A stretch of 64,000 nt of DNA, taken from contig OX359245.1 in the NCBI GenBank assembly GCA_947179485.1, positions 46,053,067 through 46,117,066 of the forward strand. The letters are read 5' to 3'. The position numbers and the translations under genes are program-made. Below are positions 23,154 to 36,418 of this stretch, in pieces. The DNA is from Allacma fusca (taxonomy: Eukaryota > Arthropoda > Collembola > Symphypleona > Sminthuridae). The stretch's first letter is position 1; the number at the start of each line of letters is the position of its first letter. Below the pieces are notes generated by a model. That model had not been told where the DNA came from and did no database searches. It saw only the letters and a list, made by a program, of their open reading frames with translations.

Positions 23154-25379
23154 AATGACACTACAAAAATCATATGGGCCATCGGAGACACAGATAAAAT
23201 CTTGCAACATCGGAAACGTGGCGCTGCTTCTGTGAATATATTGGATGGTCCTGCCACTGAATGGAATGCAACAGAGTTACTATAACAATATGCAAATACA
23301 TTTTTGCATTCAATTTGCATTGTAATAACTTGCAATAGCATGTTAATCTAATAAATGTAATTCCTCAACAGCTCTGACAGTTGGCATATCAATGTAAAAA
23401 CGAAACTGCCTTCAAAAGTTACCGTCTACTGGTGTACTGCACACAAAAGTCCACCATTTGATGTCAAAAGACATGTTGTTGGGGTATATCTGTTTTTATA
23501 AATGAGTTTCCATTGCAATGATAATTATTACTGATTTGTAAAAAATGTTAAGTAATATTTGTACTTTAGTTTCGGGTTGTGTTAGAGAGCGACGAGGCAC
23601 GCACCCACACACACCATCTTATCCTCCATCATTGTACTGGATCCTCGGAACAACTTAAGAAATTTTATGAAGACATGCTAAAATCACCAGGCAATCATTG
23701 TTATAATTACAACGACATGTTTAAAATGAAAAGCACCTGCCAGCAGTATATGTATGGATGGGCCGTTGGTGGTGAAGTCAGTACTGAAATATTAGTTATG
23801 TTAATTTAACATTGGTCTTTGTAAAACCTGAAAATTTATTATTGTATTTTTTAGACTTTGATTCTCCCTGAAAATATTGGCATTCCTTTGAATGAGTCGG
23901 GCATCCCGAAATACGTTTTACTTGAAGTGCATTATGATAATCCCAACAAGCTATCAAATTTAAACTACAACACAGGCATTGAGATTTACACAACAAAGAA
24001 TTTGCGGTAAAAAGGTTTTCTTGAGTATTGAGAATTCCAATATGATTTTGATAAGTTCATCTTAATAAATTTAAACATTGTGGTTTAGCAAACAAGAGGC
24101 CGGAATAATTCGAATTGGCTATGAGACTGGAATCGGGTTGATGATTCCACCCAATACATCTAACTATATTATTGCTGGTCATTGCAGTAGCACCTGTGCT
24201 GAAAGTCGCTTTCCCGACGAAGGAATTAAAGTTTTTACGCTAATTCTTCATTCACATTTGGCTGGTAAAATAATTTGTATTTCAACATGATAACTTGTAA
24301 TCATCCTTCAGGCTAACTTGTTTAAACTGGGTATTTACAACTGAAGAATGCACAACCCGATGCATTCCGTTCAATTTAGCACATACGCATAACGGAACGA
24401 TTTACTGGCCGTTTTTGACAGAAAATACATTCCTTCAGAATGTTTCTACAGCTAATTCTTCTCACATCTTAACATCAAATATTGTTAAACCATGATTTGA
24501 AACAAATATTAATGCATTACGTATGCGTGTTTTCAGCATTCTAAGATTATATATTAGATGCTTTTACAACTATAATAATAACAATTTTTATCTGAAACTC
24601 TTGACAGGTCGCAAAATGAAGCTTCGTCAGTTTAGAAATGGATTCGAGCTTCCATGGTGGGCTTAAGACAACAACTACGACTCCGACTTTCAGCAAAATC
24701 GATTATTGCCGGTGCATCAAGAGATTCTTAAAGGGGATCATTTAACTTTAGGTACCATCTAATATGAACATTTTATTACAGTGGATCTATCGGATAAATA
24801 CAGACAATATGTATGTGCATGCAGAGTGTACTGACGATTCTTCACACCTTTCTCCTCCTGAGGCTATTCTCGGTGGTTTGAGCACACGTCGGGAAATGTG
24901 TCTAGCATTTGTAATGTATTACCCGCGTATGTCAAGGCTTGATAACTGTGGGAGCCATTTTGGCGAAGAAACAAATTTACTGTCAAAACTCGGAATAGAG
25001 GAAGTTGTTAAGCTGTATGTGATTTTAAATTTAATTATTTTCCTAAATATTTCAACACATTAACTTATCGGAAGACACAACAGCACTTTACATCCAGGTA
25101 TAATTGTTAAACAGCTCCCATCCCTGGGACCAGGTAGTCATAGCACCACCCAAGTATGCCAACAAACTTTATTCGAAAGTTTTAAGCAACGAGATACCAT
25201 AGAATGACACCTTAAAGCTCGAAGTCCAGAACCTCACGCGTTTCGGAGAACATTTCGCAAACTGTGATCCTCAAGTCCAGACTTCTGTGCATGGACCAGC
25301 AATAGTCACTTACCCTAAATTTCTACCATATATCCCGAATAATGATTGCGATGAAGATTCAAACATGCCGCGAAAATAG
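23154..25379 (+). pseudogene. DBH-like copper monooxygenase (MOXD), broken mirror copy
   Basis: Exons 3 to 10 lie in mirror order: 23154-23275, 23372-23483, 23570-23776, 23855-24006, 24089-24264, 24608-24751, 24825-25014 and 25115-25379. Exons 1 and 2, with the signal peptide and DOMON domain, are missing because the arm starts at the N gap. Two nonsense changes are clear: TAA at 24664-24666 in exon 8 (TAT in the left copy) and TAG at 25200-25202 in exon 10 (TGG in the left copy). Several amino-acid changes also occur (for example D to V in exon 4; L to S, E to K and F to V in exon 6). The splice sites are kept. Translation would stop before the methionine copper ligand, so this is a pseudogene or a null allele. 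Confidence 0.88.
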
Positions 25380-25751
25380 CTCGCTTTGGCAAGTACTACC
25401 GTAGTCCATGTTTATAAATTGCATGTAGTGAAAATATGTAAGTAAAAACATCCTATGTATGAAGCAATTTCGTTCATATAAGGAATTAATTCTGAGAGAA
25501 TGTTTTTCGAATTATGCGCAAAGACTAATTTCTAATTAAATATTACTGCCTAAACTGTTCATCTCATCTGTAATTTTGCACCACTTTATATTTACCACGT
25601 GTCCTAAAAAAACAAAACAAGGATTAATACCTAGGGACTATTTGAACTCCAGCACTAATAGCTTATTGTTAGTTGATTTCCTGAATGGTGCATGCAAGTA
25701 GATTGTCATATTGTTAATAAAGTCAATCTGCCTAATGGTCCTGCAAATAGT

Positions 25752-25822
25752 AGAAACGAAAATATGAGACCTCCTTCCAGAAACGAAAATATGAGACCTC
25801 CTTCCAGAAACGAAAATATTTC
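25752..25822. repeat. 27-bp tandem repeat, short form (about 2.5 copies, right arm)
   Basis: The same units as 17926-18236 in reverse complement, but only about two and a half copies. The length difference fully explains the change of arm register from 43745 to 43988 in summed coordinates. Confidence 0.95.
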
Positions 25823-26034
25823 GTAGCAAATTTTAAAACAATCTATGATACTATGCAGTTGTAACCTTATTGAACACGGTGTAATACACTAAAACGCACA
25901 AGCACATATGCATATGTGTAATTATGTTTGTGCTAAGTTTTGCGTACGGTCAATCTACGCTTCTACTACGGCACACCATTGAAGCGGTATTGCCGTCATT
26001 TAATTATAGTATTGGGATTATATATGGAATGAAT

Positions 26035-26636
26035 CAGAGATGTCCAAATGAAATTGCCTTCCTTCAAACCTTCGAAGGAAATGTTTTGAAAAACGCATTG
26101 CTTCATCCTTTTGTTAAAGGAAGCCTTCAAAATATTTTGCCTTCCTTCAGCCCTATTTTACCTATTAGTTTAATGCCTCCAGCCTTCAGCCTTCTATCCT
26201 ATTAGCCTTAATAACACGAAATACCATAGCAATGCATTTAAACGACACTTTTGCAGGTAAAACACCTGAAAATCAGCTATACAATTTACTCTATTGAGTT
26301 CGTTTATCAAAATCAGAAGCAATGAAGTAAGTCTCACTGTGCATATAACTGTACATGTGTATTTGTAGTGTTTTTAGTACACTCTCATTGTTGTATTTGT
26401 AACTATCTATTGTAGTTCATTGCATGCGCGAAGCCTTCTAATTGTAAGTAGCAGAGGGCTTCTTTACATACTTCCTTCCTTCGCCTTCCGTTTTCTGTTA
26501 ATACTAGGAAGGCTTTCTTCAGCCTTCCCGAATTAATTCAGCCATCCCGCCTTTCCTTCTCAACTCTGGAAAATTGATATTCCGCCTTCAACGCAGCCTT
26601 CATTGAAGGCTAGCCTTCGAAGGCTGGACATGTCTG
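26035..26636. mobile_element. hAT-type MITE, GAAGGCTGAAGG family (right arm)
   Basis: Mirror of 17108-17710, with GAATGAAT duplications at 26027-26034 and 26637-26644. It is one base shorter than the left copy. Confidence 0.92.
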
Positions 26637-27923
26637 GAATGAATGTCATATCGACTACATGCATATAAATGTGCCATGATGGAGAGATTACGTTTTGGAG
26701 AATTTGGTTGGTTGAAACTGGTTATGGGTGGGTACTGTTTTCATCACGGTTAAAAAATATTGTGAAAGCCTGTAAATGTTCGTGAAAAATTCCAGAAGTT
26801 TTGCATGCAGGAGCAGCGGTTGAGAATGCTGTATATGTACATGATTACATTGAGCGAATTTCAAACGTTTGTAATTTTACCTTTTAATCACAGCACAACT
26901 TGGTGTACGGGAGTTCCAACAATTATTGCTTTACTGCATGCCTGCCTTATAAATAGTTGCAATTCAGTATTCATTGTTGAGGAAATTCCACTTTGTCAAG
27001 AAGATGAACCCTGTTAATAATTCACGTATGATTAATGAGAATTTCAGTAATTTTACGGGCCACGTGTCTAAAATATCCAGTGTAGAGACGCTCTGGTTTG
27101 ATTCCACGAGTAACACCCCAAAATCTGACCTTGTAAGTGCAGTAAATCATTTGAACCGTTATGGTGTCCTTAAGTGGTATTAAGTTTTCACTATGAAAGT
27201 TTGGAAAAACCTTAATTTTGACTCAATGTTTTACATCAATTTTTCATCGCATAGAAGGAATCATCTGTGACCTACCGTCTCTCAGGACAAATTGGTTTTG
27301 TATGAACTTTTGAATATATTTAACATTTAATTGACTATACGGCTGGTGTTACAAATTTTGAAAAAAGAACTGATCTATAAAAAGTCCCTGAAAAAACTGC
27401 ACGTTGCATCTCGACCACTGATACTTCCTTTAAAAGCAAATTATATATTCTACAATCCTGCATAGTGCTAGCATTCAAGCTGACTAAATTTTTATCGAAA
27501 TTTCAACATTTGTTTTGGTCAAGAATGAATCAGGTAACAAAATTGGTACAGCGCCTTGGTATGGATACTTATACGTGGGTATTTGAAGTATCCAATAGAT
27601 AAGAAAATTGCTATACAAAATATCTGTACACGAGGTTATTGGGTAAGACTTGGAATCTTATATTTATTGGAATATTTTTATAAAAAATGATCATACATCG
27701 CGTAGGTTTCTGGAGTTTTAAATTTGGAAATTGCTCTTTTATAAAATTGGATTTTCCATAGAAAGTATTGCTTACTTTAATTAATGCAAGAGTAGTTTGA
27801 AGCAAATAACGTCTCAGAAATATTGAAGAAACTATGAATAGCACTAAATTAAAAAAATAAGAAACTTTTTCTTTTTGGAGCAAGACATTCCTTTGTTGAA
27901 ATTCACAAATCTTAAGCCGAAAG

Positions 27924-28760
27924 CAGGGCTGGAGTATTCGAAAAATACGGATACAATAATTTCTGATTAAAATTAATCCTAACGGATTCCAATCCCAATT
28001 CAAATGTATTTTTTTCATAAAATGAAATTACAATTCAATTTATTCAAAAATTGTCTATGAATTACAATATAATTCAAATACTTTAGTTCTTAAATATTAA
28101 TACCCGGAGGTACTAGAGTCCCGAAATATATCGTAACTTTACAACTAAAAAGCCATAAAGTGTCTAAATTCGGCAATTATGAGTGCAAAGAAGCCAGGGG
28201 ATATATATGCCAAACCATTTTATAAAGGCGTTACTACTTAATCTACAGAACTGGCATAACCGTAAATGACGTATTGATTTTGTTGTTTTTCAGGGATACC
28301 CTAGTAGTCAAAAAACTTGAGCTGCATGCTGTTTCCCCTGAAATAGACCCCTTTCCCAAATCAGAAAATTACTGACAAATGAATTAATTTCCTATAGATT
28401 GCAGCGAATTCATTTCCGTAAAAAATTAGTATCGGTGCTCTGCGTCATTTTATGGAGTCAAGCGTAATCCCAAATTTTGTATTCCATTGAGTAGCTTTAA
28501 AACAATTATGTAGTGGCTCAGAAAGAACTTGTTTTTTGAATTTACGAGATACACTTCAATATTTCACGGAATAAGCATTGGATACAGTATTTAAATATAT
28601 TTTGAATACTAATTCGAATCCAGATATTGTTTTTCGATTCAATATAGATTTAAATAACTTCAAAAAATATATTTAAGAATACCAATTCCCATAAAATTAC
28701 CACAAAAGAGGAATGAAATGCCAATTCCAATTCTGATTCCAATTCGAATGACCAGCCCTG
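27924..28760. mobile_element. hAT-type MITE, GGAATTGG family (right arm)
   Basis: Exact mirror in length (837 bp) of 14985-15821. The duplication reads GCCGAAAG at 27916-27923 and 28761-28768. This is one of the best fixed points for aligning the two arms. Confidence 0.92.
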
Positions 28761-29256
28761 GCCGAAAGACAAAATTACTTCCTTAAAAATCAAAACAGTG
28801 CACGCTAATCGTATTGTCACTTTGTTTCCATTCTTCCTTAGTCGTAGGGTTTACAAGGAGGGTAATGACACATTCTTGATGATGACACCATATTAAAAAA
28901 ATTACTGCAGGATTGATTACTGATTGTAAATGTTTTGCTGAGTAACGAAATAAACGACTTAGTGTTCCTAAGACGAATGAAGCCTTGGTCTGGAGCTTTC
29001 TAACTCACATTAAGAATGAGTCTATTACATTTGTTGCTGAAATTAATATATTGTTGAAACAATTTCTCACAAGAAAGACTTCACAATTGAATTGTTTGAT
29101 ACCAGTCCATATAGTTTCTAATCTCGACGGCAGTTGAATTATATCCACATAATGGATTTAAGAGTAAAAATTAGATTTTTTTGGCGCCTTACATTTTAGT
29201 GTTCATAATTCACTAAAATGCAAACTTAAGATTCCAAGTTTTAAATAGATGCCTTT

Positions 29257-29632
29257 TAGTGGTCGGATTTATGTGGGAAGACGAGATGATTTTTCCCAGG
29301 GAAACAAAGTTTCTGGAAGGGAAAATCTCAAAGGGAAGGGACTATTTTTTGTGAACAGGGATTTTTCAATTCATTGGCCTTTTTTGGCAGAGATTTTCAC
29401 GTTTGTTTACGTGTTTCAGGGAAATTGGATATGAAAACAGGGATTTTTAGATTGATTAATCTTGTTTGGTAGGGATTTGACATCTTTCAGGGAAATTATT
29501 TCTGCCAGCAGGGATTTTGAAAATCTCTGGCCTTTTTTCAGCATGGATCTTTGAAATTGTTGAGGGACATTTGATTCAGTAGTGAAACTCATAATTGATC
29601 TTTCAGGGAGGTTTACAAAAATCCGACCCCTG
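29257..29632. mobile_element. MITE of the CAGGGGTCGGATTTTTGT family (right arm)
   Basis: Mirror of 14113-14488, essentially identical. It ends CCGACCCCTG at 29632. It is noncoding. Confidence 0.65.
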
Positions 29633-30699
29633 CTTTGCATTAGAGCGTCTCCCGTTGGAATCGTTTGGGCCCGAATCGACCTCACGTTCAATTTGACCTT
29701 TCACCATTTTCAACCTTCCATTTGACCTTCTACTACTTTGTACACCTTCGGCTTAAAAGGTGTAATATAAAATACAACTGTAAAGATACTTCTATGCTAG
29801 TAATACAGTAAAACTTGTATATAATGGCCGTTCCAATAATGGATTACTGTTAATAGTGGTCACATTTTACTTCCTGGTCCCACCTCCTATCCTTTAACAT
29901 AGGTAACTCCCTCGATATAATGGTTTTCTATACAGTGGAAACCTGCTCATAGTGGACTAACGATCATACCCCTTCAGTTAAAAATGCAGCTTGAAGGACC
30001 TGTATATAGTGGTCAACCAGTCAGAACGAAGTGATGCCACTCGCGCGAACCCGAACCAATAGCACAGTTGCTTGAGTTTAACTCAATAAAAGGCATTTGG
30101 ACACGTTTTTAAGAATGTGAAGAGGTTTCGTGTTGTATGCATACGTACTACATCAAATGCTTATTTATATACTAGGTCCAGTGTATTTAAGTACCTTGTT
30201 TCTTATTAGTTCTTTGAAGTACTTTAAATTAACTACTGGTGGTTTTTAGTCATCATAATATAATAATTATTAGTTGCTTTGCAAGAAATCAAATAATTTG
30301 GTAATGATTTGATGGAAGTTACGCAGTTCTCACTCTCTCTAAAAAAAACTTACAATTAGTGAAAGTTTTGAAAATGGGAAAACCCAGAGTGAGCTTGTTG
30401 AAGAGCCAAAAATGTCCAAACAATTAGCGACTATTTTTTAAAAGTGTAAAATCACTGATTTTCAATAACATATATAAGTAAAACTTTGTCGGATTTGTGC
30501 TGGTATGCCTGTGTGTGTATGCAATTACATAGTGACCCCTGACCACTTTATACTTATATAGTAGTCCCTGTCTATAGTGGTCAAATTTTGGCGTCCCTAG
30601 GAAAATCTTTATATATAGGTTTTACCATACCACCTGCTGCCAGTATCTGTTTTGCTTCGATGCTATTCATTTGAAAGTGTTTTGACTTATTATTTTTTC

Positions 30700-31860
30700 C
30701 GGGGGTAGGATTTTTGTAAATCTTCCTGGATGTTCATTTTTGAATTTCCCTGTTGAATTAAATGTCGCTGCAGGAAGGTCCTCAACGATTTCAAAAATCC
30801 CCACTAAACACGTCAACGATTTCCGAAATCCTAACACACACTAATTTCTCTACAAGACGTCAAATCCCAGCCAAATTAGGCCAAAAAATCTAAAAATCCC
30901 TGCCAAGAAAACGGTCAGCCAATTTAAAAATACCTGGGCCCTATTTCATAAAAAATACAACCCGACAATGACAATTTTACAAGTACAACTGTATAATTGA
31001 CAATTTACAAGTACAGGCGTTTCATAAACAATTCTCAAACCGACCGAAATTACTGGTGCATATTTACAAGTTGTCATTGAGGAGTAATATCCAAGACCCG
31101 GGAATTGTCATACAGTAAGCCAATTCAAATACTCAGTTTGATAAACCGTGCTGACGTCCAATCCCATGGCACTATGACCCGTTTCTAAACCATGCCATTG
31201 CATTCAAGAGCTGTTGCTCGGGTGTTAATGCAAAATTGCGAGAAGTTTTAGGCAAAAGCTTCCCACCCATTTTACCCACAATATATTTAAATGTGCATTT
31301 GGATATTCTGAATTGTTCGATAAATTGGAATGAATTGTGATTTTCAAAATTGATTCGGGGTTTAAATTTTCTCCTTGCTCTTTCACGAGAAATGTGATCA
31401 TTTTCGTCACTTTCACTCGAGTAAAGAAATCATAGTTTACTGTTTAACATCTGTGTAAATCAATAGTAACTATACAATATACCTTTATATCTATATTAAA
31501 ACAATTTTATAAACACTATTTACAATTTGACAGTGGTTGAAGGTACTGTCACTTTTGAGCGACAATTGTAAATCACTTGTAATTACGGTGGTATATGAAA
31601 CGTAATAATTGTAAATCCTTTACAATTTCCTGTCATTGTCAGTAGATTTTTCCTGTCACTGGTCATTGTCACACTACGGTTTATGAAATCATATTTCAAT
31701 TGACAATTTGTCACTTTTCACTTGTAATTGTCGGATTGTAATGTTTATGAAATAGGGCCCTGGTCGTAAAAATAAATACCTTCCCTTTGACATTTCCCTG
31801 CCAGAAATATGCTTTCCCTGGGAAGATACTTCCTGTCTTCACACAAAAATCCTACCCCTG
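30700..31860. mobile_element. Nested MITE pair, mirror copy (right arm)
   Basis: Reverse complement of 11885-13045. The outer element ends at 30700 (CGGGGGTAGG) and 31860 (CCTACCCCTG). The inner PIF/Harbinger-like element occupies 30937-31759, with CTG on both flanks. Both insertions therefore predate the separation of the two arms. Confidence 0.75.
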
Positions 31861-34554
31861 ATTTTTCTGTCAAAAATATGTAAACTTGGACACATTACAC
31901 TTACATTGGTACGGTAGTTTAAACTTGCTGAGATTACAAGGCCAAAATAGTGAGTAGCAATTATCAATGCTATTTTGAGCAGAAGCAGAGTGAGAGATTT
32001 GTCCCTATGTAAAAGAGACTAAACGGAAACTTCACCAATATTTTGCACATGAAAAATATAAAGCTCTTTTAATTTTATCAGAATACAATTTATTAAACAT
32101 AATAAATGTAGTACCAGTAAATACCGAAGTGTTTATCGCATCATCGCTTCAATTTTCTCTGCCTGTCCACCAAGAATGAAACTGCAAATTTTGTAACGAC
32201 TAACCACGAACCACCAACTATATAAGGCACGAGTCATGGTGCAACTTACGTTTAGCAATACATTGAAGCATTTTGGCGTTCTAGTTTGCATAGCTACATA
32301 CGAGGGAAATGCAGTAACTACCTTGGGTTCGCACCTTGTAATTCGAATCTAGAATACAGATGGTTATGTTGCGTATGGTGAAAGGTGTTGTCAGATTTCG
32401 GTGGAAGGTCCAGAAGGAGGTCAAGTGGAAGGTGGAAGGTATATATATTCAAAATGTGGAAGATTAGGTGACAGGTCAAGTGGCGCGTCAAGTGGGTGGT
32501 GGAAGGACAGATGGCAGGTGGAAGGTAATTTTGTGGCCGGGAAAGTAGAACTCCATGAGTACCATCAAAACGTCTTACCTTGTAAGTACAGTGGCTCATT
32601 CGAACCGCTATGGTAACCCGGAAGTTTCGCTGCGAAATTTTAGGCAAACCATAGTTGCTCAGTAGAGTTTTTGAATATAATAAAATTAAATTTCTTCCGA
32701 CTGGTGTTCAAAATTTAGAAACGAGCAGATTAGCGGCACCTTGGTACTCCTGAAAAATTGCACCAATCTTTGACTCAGACGCTGTAACTCCAGCACTAAT
32801 ACTTGATTAAAATGCTACGTGTATGCTCTACAGGCAGAGTTTGAATGTTCCACCAAAATTACGACCAAAATTTATGGTCATATTAATTTTATAATATAGC
32901 CAAGAGGGAAGCAAACAACCAAATGGATACAGGGCCGAGCAAGGGTACTTACTTATAAGTAATTGGCTAGTATATTTCTATGTGAAATATCTGTGTACTG
33001 GATTGGATTGCCATGTCTAAAACCTGGTGACTATTACGCGTTACGATTAGCGACGACTGCATCATCAGCATATTAGAAATAAAAATATTTATAGTGTTGA
33101 TAAAAGTAGACTCTGGAAATTGTTATTATTTCCCCGCTACTATATTATTTGTAGTAGATTTGTAACTCCTAAAACATCAAGCATATAGCTAATTGTAACA
33201 CTGATGAAACCGATATGGTGAACTTTAATCAAATTTTGAAAATAATTGAACAACTTTAAAAATGCTGACAGCGTACAAACAGTAAATTTTGACATGAATT
33301 TGGACAAGACCGTTCTTGTTGACCAGAAGGAGTCCTTTGAGACGTGCCTCCTCCCAAAGGACAAATCTCAATAACCCTTTAATGACGTACATCATTTCTA
33401 TCCTTTATATATCCTTTGAAAGGTACTTATATACTCTGTAAGCTAAAACAATGATAAGCTAAATTTTAAAATCCTAGACACAATTTTTGGGGGGTATAAA
33501 AATTTACAAAGATTTGACAATAATATTAAAATTTAATTTCTCCAAGCAGGAATCATAAGAGGCACAGTCCTTCCCTCCAGAGAAAACTTTGTTTCTTTGA
33601 ACTAGTTGCATAAAAAATGCACTTGTGCCTGACCAGGACATACCAAAGGCGAAACATGTACGGAAGACTTATTTCATTTTATATCAGGCGTCTTACAAAG
33701 TCACTCACTTTCCGACCGGTCCCAAAGATAGTTATGTATAATTTTGTTTAATGCAAGTATACTGTATATGCGGATTATCAGGATAGTATTATACGTTGAT
33801 AGTTTTCCTAGCGCTTTCCATTTCAACCAACTTTTGATAATTAGATTTGGATTTACATATTATTTCAAAGCTTATTCACGATCTTAATAAAGAACCAGAA
33901 GATATATTTAAGTGCAATGCATGTGTACAACAATGCAAAAAATGAAATCATAACTGACTCATTTTTTAGCTACTGCCAGCACTTCGACTCCTAATCCAGA
34001 ACCAGTAACTACAACCAAATACTAGACACTGACCCAAAAACATTGAATACTACATTTGCGCGTGCAAATTAATCAAACCGTCAGTCAACATATTACATAT
34101 CCACCAAATCCGCACGTCACTAGCAATTAAATAATGCAGTAAATGTCATAACACTCGAAGTTTGCATATCTATTTTCATTCAGTGGCACATTTGTATTTA
34201 TTAAAATAACGAGTATGAACAGCGCAAGATTCTGAAGTTTTTATTTCGGAAATGCGTTATTATGTATGTTTTAATGACACGGGGCTTGGTACTTTAATTC
34301 AGTTGGATGTTTCATCAAAAAATACTTTAAATACGTAATATTAAGCGAATTCTCAGGAATTTTGAAGTAGCTGAATATACTGTACATAACACTACAATAA
34401 AAAAACACGAAACCTTTTCTTTTTGTAGCAAGACACTCATTTGGTAAAATAATCTTTGTCAATAAGACGTACGTAGCAATCAATACCGGAATCATTTCCT
34501 TAAAATTATAAACATTACAAGGTAATAGTTTTGCCACTTTGTTTCTAATCCGCC

Positions 34555-35123
34555 TTAGTAGCAGGGTATACACGGTGGGTAAGCACAAGCTCTAGCTGAG
34601 GACCTCATATAACAAAATCCTAGGCAGCATTGATGATGTTCTCTACAGTACATACCGTATTCCAGACACTAGATGTAATACCATTTACACATTTCATTAC
34701 ATATTTTGCTAGAGTATAAATAATTGAACACATGCTTATGCAGCTCTCAATGTATCACCTCTTCAATTATAGGTTCTTCAGGAAAAGGAGGCTGTGGGCA
34801 ACCACAATGGCTTGGTGTGCATCTATTTGGTCCAGGGACTCTCGCTGAACAGTGAGTGGAGCAACAATCCGTCATGCGTACACAGGGTTCTCCGTCAGGC
34901 TGACACTTATTTTGGTTTTAAATGAAATATAATTATGTTGCAAGTGCTGATACAATGTAAGATTTGGTACATACTCTTAAGTATTAAATTACAAAAGCAT
35001 ACAGTTGGAATAAATGGATTGGATCGAAGGGCTGAACCAAGCCACGATCTATATTCTTGATCAAACTGGGACTCCACGGAATGTGTTGACAACCACGTTA
35101 GCACAAGGATGACAAAAAAAGTC
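34555..35123 (-). CDS. Secreted cystine-knot peptide gene, mirror copy (right arm)
   Basis: Reverse-complement copy of the left-arm gene. Signal exon 35003-35123, first knot exon 34747-34905, second knot exon 34555-34668. All splice-site bases, reading phases and knot cysteines are kept. There are a few substitutions, such as D to E near the end of the first knot exon, and I to M and P to S in the second. Unlike the MOXD copy in the same arm, no disabling change was seen, so both gene copies could be used. The first coding exon was likewise not found. Confidence 0.7.
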
Positions 35124-35874
35124 CTATAGAATCAAATTATGACATGTTAACAGAACTGAAATAAATATTTTTACAGTTAATCTACTAACTGCAGTTAATT
35201 AGCAATGCATTTAAAAATTATGATCGAATAACCTCATTTTATTATATCAACGTATTTCCAATCTTGGAACCAACCGTAGTTACTTGTCACGGTTAACTTT
35301 GTGATTACTAAACTACTCACAAAAACCTATTTCTACTATTGCATAAGAATCCTTGGTCTGGAGCTTTCTAACTTTCATAAGGAATAATGAGTTGACTAAA
35401 TGTGTTGTTGAAGGAATGCATTGTTGAAATAAACTTTCTAGCAAGAAATACCTCACAGTTGAATTGTTGAAAGTCTATTAATCAATTTTCTATACATGGG
35501 GTTACGTTCGGTCGCATTGTTACTAGGAAATATTTTTGACAATAATATCTGCATTTACACACAGGGGATATAAAAATGACGCATATCACGTACCCACAAA
35601 AATTAACTTACTGGAAAAACTTTAACAATTTGAAGCCTATAAGAACAGGTAACTAGAATAGTAGCTGAATTTCAAAATTTGTCTAAAAATTTGGTCAAAA
35701 CATAAATACTTGACATGTTTATATTAATGAAGTTCGGTTGTAGGTTTGCTATTGCTACAAAAGCTGTGTGAGCTGAAAAAGCATTAAAGTTTTGAGAAAT
35801 CGCCGAACTCATGTCCTGTCGTTGATTGCAGCAGATATCAATTCTTTGAGGGGTCAGCATGTTTTCAAAAGTTT

Positions 35875-36120
35875 GTTTATTCTCGGATATCCTCCGAAAT
35901 CCGTCGGATTATCCGTAAAACAAAGTAGCCATCCAATCCTTTCGGATAATTTATGTAGTTGTGTACGATCCTATCCGTGATTTTTTTCGGATTAAATGAC
36001 ATAACCGATGCGTTCGGAAGAATATTGGATAGGATATTCATCGGTTTCATCCTATCCGTACCCGATGAGTATCTGACCGGATAAATCCGATCCATTGAGA
36101 ACCCTAACTGTCATGTTCCT
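35875..36120. repeat. Degenerate ATCCG/CGGAT motif array (right arm)
   Basis: Mirror of 7615-7865 with a few substitutions. Its outer end reads GGTTCTCAATGG-like in reverse, where the left arm has GGGCTCTCAATGG. It is noncoding. Confidence 0.55.
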
Positions 36121-36418
36121 GCATTTGGTATTCCGTTACATATTTTTCGTTAACGCAATTATTGAAAATGCTTTGACAGCATTTCAAATTTGAGAATTTT
36201 CAAGTTAATGTTTCTCCCGTTTTGTTTACATACACTCCTCCTATGTAATGGTACAGATTGAACACACGGAAGATTTTCGTTACGAAAGTAAGGATCTAGT
36301 ACATGCGGACAATGGATATAGATGTGTACAAAGTATTTCCTCAGAAGGAGGATATGGCAGTTAACAAAAATAATTGCTCGACGGAAAACTTAATCTCTTG
36401 ACCTCGAAAACTCCATGC

